The notes below the pieces were generated by a model that saw only the letters and a list, made by a program, of their open reading frames with translations, was not told where the DNA came from and searched no databases. Position numbers and translations under genes: made by a program. Shown in pieces: positions 51,417 through 60,182 of a DNA stretch of 64,000 nucleotides (its first letter is position 1; each line of letters begins with the position of its first letter). The stretch spans positions 629,481 to 693,480 of the forward strand of contig NZ_JBLAVB010000002.1 of the NCBI RefSeq assembly GCF_047263945.1. The letters run 5' to 3'. The DNA comes from Rhodospirillum sp047263945. Its GTDB lineage: Bacteria > Pseudomonadota > Alphaproteobacteria > Rhodospirillales > Rhodospirillaceae.

Positions 51417-51468
51417 TCGAGGCCAAGTTTGGTCGCGAAGCGACCCAACTTGATCTCGAAATACTCTA
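51417..51468. repeat. W-type palindrome (inverted relative to the copy at 49261)
   Basis: TAGAGTGCCTTCGAGGCCAA...GGTCGC-GAA-GCGACC...TTGATCTCGAAATACTCTA. Its reverse complement matches 49261-49322 almost base for base. The stop codon of the S4 gene is its last three bases. Confidence 0.82.
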
Positions 51469-51849
51469 GTCCTGACCCTTGAAATGTTCGAGGGCGCGCC
51501 GGTCCCTTTTGGTGGGACGGCCCAGTCCTGCTGGCCGCAGGAGAGCTCCCCCCTCCATCACCGGATCCCGTAACCGTTCGGGCGGTTCGGGTTCGGTATA
51601 GAGGGTTTGGGCTTCAGGTGCGGGACCTCGGCGAAGGCCGGGAGCCTGGACGATGACCGTGCGTCGCACGGGACCCAGTACCACCGACAGGCAGTCACCG
51701 GGCTTGACGGGGGTTGCGGGTTTGGTCAGAGACTGACCATCCCGCTTGACATGTCCCCCTTCGCAGAGCTTTTGGGCCAGGCTTCGCGTTTTGCAAAATC
51801 TGGCGAACCAAAGCCATTTGTCCAGGCGTTGGCTTTCGCCGCCGGTCAC
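51466..51849 (-). CDS. S4-domain RNA-binding protein (Hsp15/HslR-like)
   Basis: A 127-residue protein. The S4 domain is at about residues 8-65: QRLDKWLWFARFCKTRSLAQ, then EGGHVKRDGQSLTKPATPVK and PGDCLSVV. This matches Hsp15, which binds stalled 50S subunits. The C-terminal tail is Pro/Arg-rich and ends RPTKRDRRALEHF, usual in alphaproteobacterial members. It overlaps the helicase gene by four bases, a conserved pairing. Confidence 0.9.
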   Translation of the reverse strand: MTGGESQRLDKWLWFARFCKTRSLAQKLCEGGHVKRDGQSLTKPATPVKPGDCLSVVLGPVRRTVIVQAPGLRRGPAPEAQTLYTEPEPPERLRDPVMEGGALLRPAGLGRPTKRDRRALEHFKGQD

Positions 51850-54800
51850 TTGTTCATCAACTCCCTCAGGCGGGCAAAGGGGCTGTCCGGGTTGTATTCC
51901 GGCTCCTTCGGCCTGCGATTGGGGGGGCCGCCCTGGGGCTTGCTTCCCTTATCGGGTCTTTTGCCCCGACCTTCGGACCGGTTGTCGCTCCGCTTCTCGC
52001 CCCGGCCCTCGGTACGTTTCTCCCCCCGATAGTTAGTGCGCTTCTCGCCCTGGCCTTCGGTCCGCGTCTCTCCGCTTCCCGCCTCGGATTTGGGGCCACG
52101 GGCATCGTCAGATTTGCGGGGGCCACCTCGCTTACCCTGGTTCTGGCGGCTTTGCTTGCGTCGCCGGGGCTTGAGGAAAAGCGCGCCCTCTTCCAGGCGA
52201 GTGCCATACCCCAAGGCAGAGAGCACGGATGCACCGTCTTCCACGCCTATCCCCAGGGGGGGTAACATGTCCGGCGGTAAACGCACTTCCCCGGGCTGTG
52301 CTTGGGGAATGACCTTTTCGGGCTTGGGGGGCTCCTCCGCCGCCTGTTCCGAAGCGGTTGTGTCCGTCGTTTCGTCTGGTGTATCGCTGGGTGCCTCGGA
52401 GGGGGAAGATAGGACAGGCGTCTCGTCCACAGGCGCTTGGGTGATTGGCGTGTCTGCAGCGGGCGTTTGCGCTTCCAGAGCAGCCGCGCTTTCGTCCCCC
52501 GTTTTGGCGTCCCCCGTTTTGGCGTCTTCTGTTTTTGCGTCTTCCGTCTTGGCGAGGGCGGCCTTGGCGCTTTCCTGCTGGCTCTGGTCCTTCTGGTTCT
52601 GACTTTCCTCGCGCACCATGCGCCGCACATCAGCGGCGAAGCGTTCGATCATGTCCACCCGCACGGCGGTATTGCCCACCACCCGATAGCCGATGGCCCG
52701 GTAGAAGGCGTGAGGTGCCCGGGCATCCACGGGGAAGGAGACCCGACCATCCGCAGGCACGGCCCCCCCTTCGCGGTCATTCCACAGCCGCCAGAGGACA
52801 GCCAGGAGACGTTGGGGATCGGGCTTCAGCAGATCGGGCATGAACAGGGTTTCCACCCCCAGACGGACTCCGACGCGGGCCAGAGCCTTGCGATCGTCTT
52901 CTTCCAGGGCTCGAACCTGGGAGTCCAACTGTTCGTCATTGCCCCTGCGGGACAGGGTCCCCAGAGCTTCGATGAGCTGGAAGGCCAACCCCCTGGCCGC
53001 CCCTTTCAGATCTGCATCACGCAGGCCTATCAGGGGTTTCAGGCGGTTGGTCAGTTGACTGTCAAGCCAGGTGGTCAACCTTGTGCGGGCTTTTTCCGCC
53101 AAGACCTCGTCGAGGAAGTCCCCGCCGGGCAGGGCCACGCCGGGGCGCAGGGGTTCCGATCCCTTCTCCAGGCGCGCCACAGGGGCGCCGCGCCAGAAGA
53201 TGGTTCCCCGCTCATCGAGCTTGAACAGAACATCGTCGTCTGCGGCGAGACGGGTGACCCGTTGACCGATCTCCGGACGGAGAGCTTCCCGGGCGGCGTT
53301 GAGGACAGCCTTGTCGCTTTCCTTTTCGCCAGTTGCTTCGGGGTGGAAGGTCAAGCCTTCAAGCCGGCCAACCTCGTGACCTTCCACGGTGACGCGGCCA
53401 TCTGAGGCCGCCACTTGGGCGTCGAGCATAGCGCGTTCTCCCAGACGACGCATGAGTACCGAAGTTCGTCTATCGACGAACCTTTGTGTCAATCGGTCGT
53501 GGAGGGCATCGGACAATCGGTCTTCAATTGCCCGGGTCTCTCCCCGCCAATATCCCGGGTCGGAAAGCCACCGACCCTGGTGGGACACGTAGGTCCATAC
53601 CCGGATCGCGGCTATTCGATCAACAAGCGTGTGTATATCGCCGTCCGTTCTGTCGAGTCCGCGTGTCATTGCGGCAACGAATTCGTCGGGTAGACGGCCC
53701 CCGGGTTGGGTCAGAAATTTGTACATTCGAGACAGTAAACGAACGTGGGATTCGGTCTGTCTTTTGCGGAAATCAGGCACCCGACAAACGTCCCAAAGCA
53801 AGGAAACCCGCTCCTTTCCCTTGGCTAACGGCTCTATCTCCGGGTCCCGGGACAGGGTCTCCAGAAAGTGCTGGTCGCTGGCGAATCGGGGGCGGCGCAG
53901 ACCCTCGTCCGGGGGGGGGAGGAACAGGGACGATAAAAGTGCGTTCACCGAGTGGAAATCATAGTGGGTGTTGCGCCAAAAGATCTGTCTTTGACTCGGG
54001 AAGCTATGGGATTCGACGCATTCGACCACGTCGTCGGCGATTTTTCGGGCGTCGGCGGTGACCCCAAAGGTCCCATCATTCATGTGCCGACCGGCTCGAC
54101 CGGCGATCTGCGCGACTTCCGCTGCCGTCAGATGGCGGGTCGCATGGCCGTCGAATTTGGTCAGGGCAGCGAAGGCCACATGGTCGACATCCATGTTCAA
54201 CCCCATGCCGATGGCGTCCGTCGCCACCAGATAATCCACCTCGCCCGATTGGTAGAGAGCCACCTGGGCGTTGCGGGTCCGCGGGCTGAGAGCCCCCATG
54301 ACCACGGCGGCGCCCCCCCGCTGGCGGCGCGTCAATTCGGCGATGGCATAGACGTCGTCCGCCGAAAAGGCCACCACGGCGGATCGGCGGGGCAGGCGGG
54401 TCAGTTTACGGTGGCCGGCATAGGCCAGCTTGGAAAAGCGGGGGCGCGTGTCAAAGATGCAGCCCGGAACCAGCCGCCGGATCAAGGGCGTCATGGTTTC
54501 CGCCCCCATGAACATGGTTTCCACCCGACCCCGGGCGTGTAGCAGGCGGTCAGTGAAGACATGCCCCCGGTCCGGGTCGCCACAGAGTTGGATTTCGTCC
54601 ACCGCCAGGAAATCCACCCGTTGGTCCACGGGCATACTTTCCACGGTGCAGATGTAATAACTGGGCCGGGGGGGAAGAATTTTTTCCTCACCGGTGATCA
54701 GGGCCACGCGGCCCACGCCCACCCGGGCGACGACACGGTCATAGTTTTCCCGTGCCAGCAGGCGCAGGGGGAAGCCGATCATTCCCGTGGGATGGCCGAG

Positions 54801-55148
54801 CATGCGTTCCATGGCCAGATGGGTCTTGCCGGTGTTGGTTGGCCCAAGCACCGCAGAGATCCCCACAGGTCCCAGGCGGTCTTCCAAATCGGTGGAGGCG
54901 GTGCCCAGGGACCCTTTCAAGCCCACGGTTGGGCTGGTCCCCCTCAGGGCCACGGTGGGCATGGCTCCGGTGGGCCGGGACAAAGAAACATCATCCGGTG
55001 GGGTTGTTTGGTCCAATGCCTCCGTCGGGAAGCCCGAAAAGGGCTTGCGATACGACTTCTCGTCACGCGCTGGACGGTCGCTGTGTCCGGGCGCGTTCGA
55101 TGAGGGGGAGCCAGAATGAGGGCGGTTCGGTGTGCCTGAGTCCGTCAT
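51846..55148 (-). CDS. SUV3-like ATP-dependent RNA helicase with long repetitive C-terminal tail
   Basis: Superfamily 2 helicase related to mitochondrial SUV3. Counted from the ATG at 55193, Walker A GPTNTGKTH is at 117-124, the DEIQ Walker B at 199-202, and VATDAIGMGLNMDVDHVAFA and QIAGRAGRHMNDG form the second RecA domain. A helical SUV3-type C-terminal region follows. The last 250 residues are low complexity: repeats of (E/G)DAKT, an acidic Pro/Glu/Thr stretch, then basic RGEKRTEGRGEKRSDNRSEG-like repeats, a probable RNA-binding tail. ATG 55148 has GGGAGG upstream and is preferred to 55193, which has no such site; the N-terminus is disordered. Role probably RNA turnover. Confidence 0.9.
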   Translation of the reverse strand: MTDSGTPNRPHSGSPSSNAPGHSDRPARDEKSYRKPFSGFPTEALDQTTPPDDVSLSRPTGAMPTVALRGTSPTVGLKGSLGTASTDLEDRLGPVGISAVLGPTNTGKTHLAMERMLGHPTGMIGFPLRLLARENYDRVVARVGVGRVALITGEEKILPPRPSYYICTVESMPVDQRVDFLAVDEIQLCGDPDRGHVFTDRLLHARGRVETMFMGAETMTPLIRRLVPGCIFDTRPRFSKLAYAGHRKLTRLPRRSAVVAFSADDVYAIAELTRRQRGGAAVVMGALSPRTRNAQVALYQSGEVDYLVATDAIGMGLNMDVDHVAFAALTKFDGHATRHLTAAEVAQIAGRAGRHMNDGTFGVTADARKIADDVVECVESHSFPSQRQIFWRNTHYDFHSVNALLSSLFLPPPDEGLRRPRFASDQHFLETLSRDPEIEPLAKGKERVSLLWDVCRVPDFRKRQTESHVRLLSRMYKFLTQPGGRLPDEFVAAMTRGLDRTDGDIHTLVDRIAAIRVWTYVSHQGRWLSDPGYWRGETRAIEDRLSDALHDRLTQRFVDRRTSVLMRRLGERAMLDAQVAASDGRVTVEGHEVGRLEGLTFHPEATGEKESDKAVLNAAREALRPEIGQRVTRLAADDDVLFKLDERGTIFWRGAPVARLEKGSEPLRPGVALPGGDFLDEVLAEKARTRLTTWLDSQLTNRLKPLIGLRDADLKGAARGLAFQLIEALGTLSRRGNDEQLDSQVRALEEDDRKALARVGVRLGVETLFMPDLLKPDPQRLLAVLWRLWNDREGGAVPADGRVSFPVDARAPHAFYRAIGYRVVGNTAVRVDMIERFAADVRRMVREESQNQKDQSQQESAKAALAKTEDAKTEDAKTGDAKTGDESAAALEAQTPAADTPITQAPVDETPVLSSPSEAPSDTPDETTDTTASEQAAEEPPKPEKVIPQAQPGEVRLPPDMLPPLGIGVEDGASVLSALGYGTRLEEGALFLKPRRRKQSRQNQGKRGGPRKSDDARGPKSEAGSGETRTEGQGEKRTNYRGEKRTEGRGEKRSDNRSEGRGKRPDKGSKPQGGPPNRRPKEPEYNPDSPFARLRELMNK

Positions 55149-55245
55149 GACAGGCACACCCTCCCGCGCGCCGACCGAAAGATCAAGGGGCATTGAGGTT
55201 TCAAGGTCCCAATGATCGAACGAATTGGCGGTCGCGCCCCGTCAC

Positions 55246-55614
55246 TTAGACGGCGGCGGCTTTCTTTTCGTCTTTCTTGCGGTCGGAGATGTCCCGCAAC
55301 TGCCGCTCCATGGACGCGAAGGCGTCCCGCAGGGCAATGCCCACATCCTCGTGCGCCTTCAGCTCGGTTTCCTTGCCGTGGGCGCTGGTGGCGGTCAGTT
55401 CCTCACCGGGAATGCTGACGTGGACGGTGATGCAGAAGGGTTCCCCCTTCTTGTGAACATGTGAGGTGTTCTTGTGGTGCACTTCCACCACCACGCGACA
55501 GGCGGTGATGTTGCCGTGAAACTGCTCCAGCTTGGCAACTTTTTCGTTAATGCGCTCTTCCACTGCATCGGAGTGGTCGATTCCGTGAAACACGATCTGC
55601 AAGGGAATTTGCAT
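55246..55614 (-). CDS. hpf: Ribosome hibernation promoting factor (HPF/RaiA family, short form)
   Basis: A 122-residue protein. The fold shows LQIVFHGIDHSDAVEERINE, then KVAKLEQFHGNITACRVVVE, then HVSIPGEELTATS and DVGIALRDAFASMERQLRD, the RaiA/HPF ribosome-binding domain. It binds the 30S decoding region and inactivates ribosomes in stationary phase. The Lys-rich tail DRKKDEKKAAAV replaces the C-terminal domain of long HPF. GGGAGAG precedes the ATG. The usual partner rpoN is not adjacent. Confidence 0.93.
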   Translation of the reverse strand: MQIPLQIVFHGIDHSDAVEERINEKVAKLEQFHGNITACRVVVEVHHKNTSHVHKKGEPFCITVHVSIPGEELTATSAHGKETELKAHEDVGIALRDAFASMERQLRDISDRKKDEKKAAAV

Positions 55615-55845
55615 GGAGCTCTCCCTGAAATTCCAACTAGGGACGGACAGCCACCAGCCAAGCCGATTTCAAAGGGTCCGGTCAAGTCCCCCGGTCGAAA
55701 AACGAACTCTTCCTCGATAAGGAAAAGCCCGCGCCGAGGGAATGGCGGCCCTATTCGGCCCCGAGGCGACCTCCCCATTTCGACTGAGGCGAAAGGCACC
55801 CCAACGGGGCAACCTTCAACGGCGAAAGGAGAAGCCGGACCTTGC

Positions 55846-55878
55846 GGAGTATGGCCCAAGAAACCTTGGAAATACTCC
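55846..55878 (-). promoter_or_regulatory. Hairpin in the hpf leader
   Basis: GGAGTAT...ATACTCC outer stem and CCAAG-GTTT-CTTGG inner stem, lying between the 18-codon ORF and hpf. There is no T-run, so it is not a standard terminator; it may be a control element. Confidence 0.4.
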
Positions 55879-55896
55879 CCTTGGGGGCTGGGCCTG

Positions 55897-55953
55897 TCAG
55901 GCGGGTTCCACCCCAACATAACGGGACGGACGATCGAATTGTTTCACGTTCAT
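55897..55953 (-). CDS. Possible 18-residue leader peptide upstream of hpf
   Basis: ATG at 55953 with CAGGAGATC in front (AGGAG four bases upstream) encodes MNVKQFDRPSRYVGVEPA, then TGA. The ribosome binding site is better than that of many genes here. It is too short for family assignment. It lies 280 bases before hpf on the same strand, with a strong hairpin between. A chance frame cannot be excluded. Confidence 0.38.
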   Translation of the reverse strand: MNVKQFDRPSRYVGVEPA

Positions 55954-56174
55954 GATCTCCTGTCGCCTATTTTCGCCTGCTGCAGCGCAAAAAAAATGTC
56001 CGAATTCAAGGCTATGCACGCGTGGTGCTTGCATGCAGAGGGCAATAGACTCATATGTGTCGCCGCCCCGTTCCATCGGTTCGCGGGCCGTGGCGCCAGG
56101 GGCGCCCTTTGATGCCGTGGTGCCTATGGCGCCCTTTGACAGAGATGCAACCAAACTTAGGGGTAAAAACGGGC

Positions 56175-58079
56175 ATGACCCAGGAAACGCTGTCCTTTCA
56201 GGCCGAGGTCTCGAAGCTTCTCGATATCGTCGTCCATTCCTTGTATTCGGACCGGCAGATCTTCCTGCGCGAGCTCATTTCCAACGCGTCGGACGCCTGC
56301 GATAAGCTCCGCTACGAAGGGTTGACCCAACCTGCGCTGTTGGAAGGCGATGGCGAGTTTAAGATTAGCCTGTCTGTGGATCGGGAAGCGGGAACGCTGA
56401 CCATCGCCGACAACGGCATTGGCATGAACCGCCAGGATCTGATTGATAACCTGGGCACAATTGCCCGCTCTGGCACACAGGCCTTTTCGGAGGCGCTGAA
56501 GGCCCAGACCGAGAAGAAGAGCGGCGATGTCTCGCTGATCGGTCAATTCGGTGTGGGTTTCTACTCGGCCTTCATGGTGGCCGATTCCGTGAGCGTTGCG
56601 ACCCGCAAGGCGGGCGAGACCGAAGGCTGGACCTGGGTCAGCGACGGCAAGGGGGCCTTCACCATCGAGGAAACGGAGGGGGTTGCCCGGGGCGCGTCCA
56701 TCACCCTGCACATGCGGGAGGACGCCAAGGACTTCCTGGAAGAATTCAAGCTTCGCAATATCGTCAAGACCTACTCCGACCACATCGCCATTCCCGTCGA
56801 GTTCACTGCGCCGCCCAAGGAAGGCGAGGAGGAGAAGGGACCAGAGCGGTTGAACGAAGCCAGCGCGCTTTGGACCCGCCCCCGGGACCAGATCACGACG
56901 GAGCAATACACCGAGTTCTACCACCATGTGTCCCACGGCTTTGACGAGCCCTGGCATGTTCTGCACTATCGGGCGGAAGGGGTTCTGGAATACACCGGCC
57001 TGATGTTCGTCCCCGGCCAGAAGCCCTTTGACCTGTTCACCCCCGAGCGCAAACCCCGGGTGAAGCTCTACGTCAACCGGGTGTTCATCACCGATGACTG
57101 CGAGGAGCTGTTGCCCTCCTACCTGCGCTTTGTGCGCGGCATCGTCGATTCCTCCGACCTGCCCCTGAACGTCAGCCGGGAAATGCTTCAGGACGATCCG
57201 CGCTTGCGTAAGATCAAGGGCGGATTGACCAAGCGCTTGCTCGATGATCTGAGCAAGCGCGCCAAGGACGACGAGGAGGGCTATCTGACCTTCTGGGAGA
57301 ACTTCGGTGCGGTCCTGAAGGAAGGTATCTACGAGGATTTCGAACGCAAGGACGATCTGCTCAAGATGGCCCGCTTCCGGACCACGGCCTCCGACAAGCC
57401 GGTGTCCCTCGAGACCGTCGTTGGCCGCATGAAGGAGGGGCAGACGGCCCTGTATTACGTGACCGGTGACGATGCCAGCGCCTTGGCTCGCAGCCCCCAG
57501 GTCGAGGGCTTCGTGGCCCGGGGTGTCGAGGTTCTGCTGCTGACCGATCCCATTGACGAATTCTGGGTGGGGGCTGTTCCCAGCTTCATGGATAAGCCTC
57601 TGAAGTCCGTGGCCCAGGCGGGTCAGGATCTCGATACCCTGCCCTTGGAGGACGACGCGAAAGAGGCCGAGTCCAAGGAGGAAAGCACCCCTGCGGAAGA
57701 GGGCAAGATTGACGGTTTGATCGCCCGTCTAAAGGTGGCCTTGGGTGATGCGGTGGCCGATGTGAAGGTGTCCAAGCGCCTGACGGGGAGCCCCGTTTGT
57801 CTGGTGGCCAAGGATGGCGCCATGAGCCTGCACCTGCAGAAGCTGATGCGTCAGGCCAACCAGGACAGCCCCATGCCCAGTGACCGGGTGTTGGAGATCA
57901 ACACGAAGCATGCGGTGATCAAGGCTCTGGCCGACCGGGCCGCAGGGGATGGGGAAGGCGTGGACGATGCTGCCCATCTGCTGCTTGATCAGGCGCGGAT
58001 TCTGGAAGGGGAGCTGCCCACCGACCCGGTGACTTTCGCCAAGCGTCTTACAGACGCCATGGGAAAGGGGCTGGTTTGA
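56175..58079 (+). CDS. htpG: Molecular chaperone HtpG (Hsp90)
   Basis: ATP-dependent chaperone. The N-terminal GHKL ATPase shows FLRELISNASDACDKLRYE, DNGIGMNRQDLIDNLGTIAR and IGQFGVGFYSAFMVAD. The middle domain has LYVNRVFITDDCEELLPSYL and DLPLNVSREMLQDD, and the C-terminal dimerisation domain ends the protein. 634 residues from ATG 56175, normal. The frame upstream to 56055 is not used. CTTGCAT near 56031 with CATATG near 56053 might be a heat-shock type promoter, but the match is weak. Confidence 0.96.
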   Translation: MTQETLSFQAEVSKLLDIVVHSLYSDRQIFLRELISNASDACDKLRYEGLTQPALLEGDGEFKISLSVDREAGTLTIADNGIGMNRQDLIDNLGTIARSGTQAFSEALKAQTEKKSGDVSLIGQFGVGFYSAFMVADSVSVATRKAGETEGWTWVSDGKGAFTIEETEGVARGASITLHMREDAKDFLEEFKLRNIVKTYSDHIAIPVEFTAPPKEGEEEKGPERLNEASALWTRPRDQITTEQYTEFYHHVSHGFDEPWHVLHYRAEGVLEYTGLMFVPGQKPFDLFTPERKPRVKLYVNRVFITDDCEELLPSYLRFVRGIVDSSDLPLNVSREMLQDDPRLRKIKGGLTKRLLDDLSKRAKDDEEGYLTFWENFGAVLKEGIYEDFERKDDLLKMARFRTTASDKPVSLETVVGRMKEGQTALYYVTGDDASALARSPQVEGFVARGVEVLLLTDPIDEFWVGAVPSFMDKPLKSVAQAGQDLDTLPLEDDAKEAESKEESTPAEEGKIDGLIARLKVALGDAVADVKVSKRLTGSPVCLVAKDGAMSLHLQKLMRQANQDSPMPSDRVLEINTKHAVIKALADRAAGDGEGVDDAAHLLLDQARILEGELPTDPVTFAKRLTDAMGKGLV

Positions 58080-58118
58080 TCCCGGCGACGCTAGATCACG
58101 ATGAAATGAGGTCTGTCC

Positions 58119-58251
58119 AGGGTATACGATAGGGGGTCTGGGGCCGAAAGGCCCCAGACCCTGGGCTAAAAAAAAGGGGGGTTTGGGGGCATTGGCCCCC
58201 AAATGGGCTTGGGCAATCGCCCAAAAAACACGAGACACTGTCGTGTACCGT
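58119..58251 (+). repeat. Family A repeat element, copy A7 (complete)
   Basis: Left end AGGGTATACGATAG, right end CTGTCGTGTACCGT. Internal hairpins GGTCTGGGGCC-GAAA-GGCCCCAGACC and GGGGGCATTGGCCCCC, then CTTGGGCAATCGCCCAA with a following A-run. It lies between the convergent htpG and DacB-like genes. Confidence 0.88.
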
Positions 58252-58298
58252 TGGGGGCCTATGCCTCCAAGTCCCCATTGGCCCTATCTCATCCAGAT

Positions 58299-59912
58299 TT
58301 AATCCGTTCGATCCAGCCAGGACAGGACCAAATCATGCTCCAGAGCCCGTGCCCGGCTCAGCCAAGCCCGGGCTTGGCCTATCGCCTGGCCGTTTTGGTG
58401 AAGATTCTCCCGGTCGAAGCGATTGCGTTTTTCCAGATCTGAAACGAAGAAGACAAAGGCGAGGAGTCGTCCTGATTTGGGAACCAGATAGCCCGCCAGA
58501 CCCCTGCCGTAATAGACGGTTCCTGTCTTGGCCCAAACGGCGGGTTTGTCCTCGTCCTTGGGCATTTGGCCATCCTCGTCCCGCCAGCCCCGGCGGGGCA
58601 GTAGAGCGGCGTAGTCCAGGCCACTGAACGCCTGGTTTTGGGCATAATCCAAAATGGCCGCGATTTGGCGCGGTGTGGCGCGGCTTTTGGCGCTCAATCC
58701 CGAATGGTTGAACAGGTGGAAGGAGGACCAGTCCACCCCAGGAATGGTGCGTTTGAACAGGCTGGACAGGAAGTCTGCACTGTCAACGGGGCTTAAGGCC
58801 TTACCGGTCAGGCGGCGGGTGGTGGTCAGGCCAATCAATTCCGCAGCCAGGTTGTTTGAATAGCGCAGGGTGCGTTCAGCCACGTCGAACAGGGGCGGGC
58901 TGGCCGTGGTCGCCAGGGTCCTGGCCTTGCGGGGCGCTGGAGCGGGACGCGGCTCGGGCAGGGGCAGGCCTTTTATCCGAGCCATTTCCCTGGCGACATA
59001 GGCCGTGTGGGCTCCAGGGTGCTTGATCGGTAACCAGAGGGCGCCCTTGCCTGTCCAGTCAGGGGCGAGGATCCATCGTTCCTCGGGGGCTCTGTCTGGA
59101 CCGGCGATGGGGGCCAAGGCGGCGGAGACAATCGTGGCGGGTTTGGTTTCTTGACGCAGACGGACGGCCAGATTGCCCCAGGGTGGATCCTTTGGGCCGG
59201 ACTTGCGAAATTGTACGGATGGGACCGGTGGGATGTCGGAGGCCGTGATCATTCGGGGGCCCTGGAGCGGATCCCAGGCCAACCGAACTCGGTTGAAGTC
59301 CAGCGAAAGGGCGCCATAGCCTGGGTTGTAAGCCAGGGTGTCGGGCTGGTTGGGCTCGATTTCCGGCCCATGCTCCAGGAAGGTTTCGTCGTAGAGGAAC
59401 CGGCCCTCCACCCGCGAGATGCCCTGGGTCACCAGGGAGGAGATCAAGCCGTCCAGGCGCCTCCCATCAAGCAGGGGATCTCCCGTTCCCACGAGGTAGA
59501 GGTCTCCCTTTAAGACGCCCTTCACCACGTGACCCGTGGTGACCATTTTGGTTTCCCAGCGGTAGGCCGGTCCCAGCAAATCCAGGGCGGCCACCGTAGT
59601 GGGGACCTTGGCGACGGAGGCGGGCAGAAAGGGCTGGTCCGCGTTCTGGAGGGCGAGCCACTCGCCGCTTTCCAGATCGCGCAGGGCGAAGCCGACCTGT
59701 CCTGGGGCGAAGCCATGGCGGGCCATCAGAGCTTCGGCGCTGGGTTGGGGGGGCTGCGGCTTTTCCGCAGGTGGGGGAAGCGGCGGTTCAACAGACGCCG
59801 CGAGGCTTGCTCCGGGCCAGGCCATCAACAGGGAGAGGATCACCGCGCGGCTGAGGGGCCTTAGGGTGTGGAGGAGAGGCTTGGGCCGGTGCCGTCGGAT
59901 ACCACAGATCAT
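58299..59912 (-). CDS. dacB: D-alanyl-D-alanine carboxypeptidase/endopeptidase, DacB-like (peptidase S13)
   Basis: Periplasmic penicillin-binding protein 4 family. A signal peptide (AVILSLLMAWPGASLAAS) is followed by a Pro-rich linker. The catalytic motifs are SVAK (Ser99-Lys102), SNN in LRYSNNLAAEL, and KTG in WAKTGTVYYG. The large insert between the SxxK and SxN motifs is typical of PBP4. 537 residues, normal. ATG 59912 has GGGAGG about nine bases upstream; the longer frame to 60866 is not used. Role: trimming or cutting peptidoglycan peptides. Confidence 0.93.
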   Translation of the reverse strand: MICGIRRHRPKPLLHTLRPLSRAVILSLLMAWPGASLAASVEPPLPPPAEKPQPPQPSAEALMARHGFAPGQVGFALRDLESGEWLALQNADQPFLPASVAKVPTTVAALDLLGPAYRWETKMVTTGHVVKGVLKGDLYLVGTGDPLLDGRRLDGLISSLVTQGISRVEGRFLYDETFLEHGPEIEPNQPDTLAYNPGYGALSLDFNRVRLAWDPLQGPRMITASDIPPVPSVQFRKSGPKDPPWGNLAVRLRQETKPATIVSAALAPIAGPDRAPEERWILAPDWTGKGALWLPIKHPGAHTAYVAREMARIKGLPLPEPRPAPAPRKARTLATTASPPLFDVAERTLRYSNNLAAELIGLTTTRRLTGKALSPVDSADFLSSLFKRTIPGVDWSSFHLFNHSGLSAKSRATPRQIAAILDYAQNQAFSGLDYAALLPRRGWRDEDGQMPKDEDKPAVWAKTGTVYYGRGLAGYLVPKSGRLLAFVFFVSDLEKRNRFDRENLHQNGQAIGQARAWLSRARALEHDLVLSWLDRTD

Positions 59913-60182
59913 GTCATTCCCTCCCCTTTCCCCAGTCCAAGACAAAGTCGCATGGCCTGAAGCTTCTGAAAAGTGAACAGTTTGGTTACGGCAAGATGAT
60001 TGTTTCGTGATGCTCCCTACCGGATATGGCTTCGGGGCGGCGCGCAGACTATACCCTGGCCCCGGTTTCAGCTGTGTTTGTAAAGCCCCTTGCCAGTGAC
60101 GCGAGGTCTTTACGAATGCATGACCTCCTCGGACTCCGTTGGGAGTCAACGGGAGAGGGCGATAGGGGAGGAAACGGGGCCT

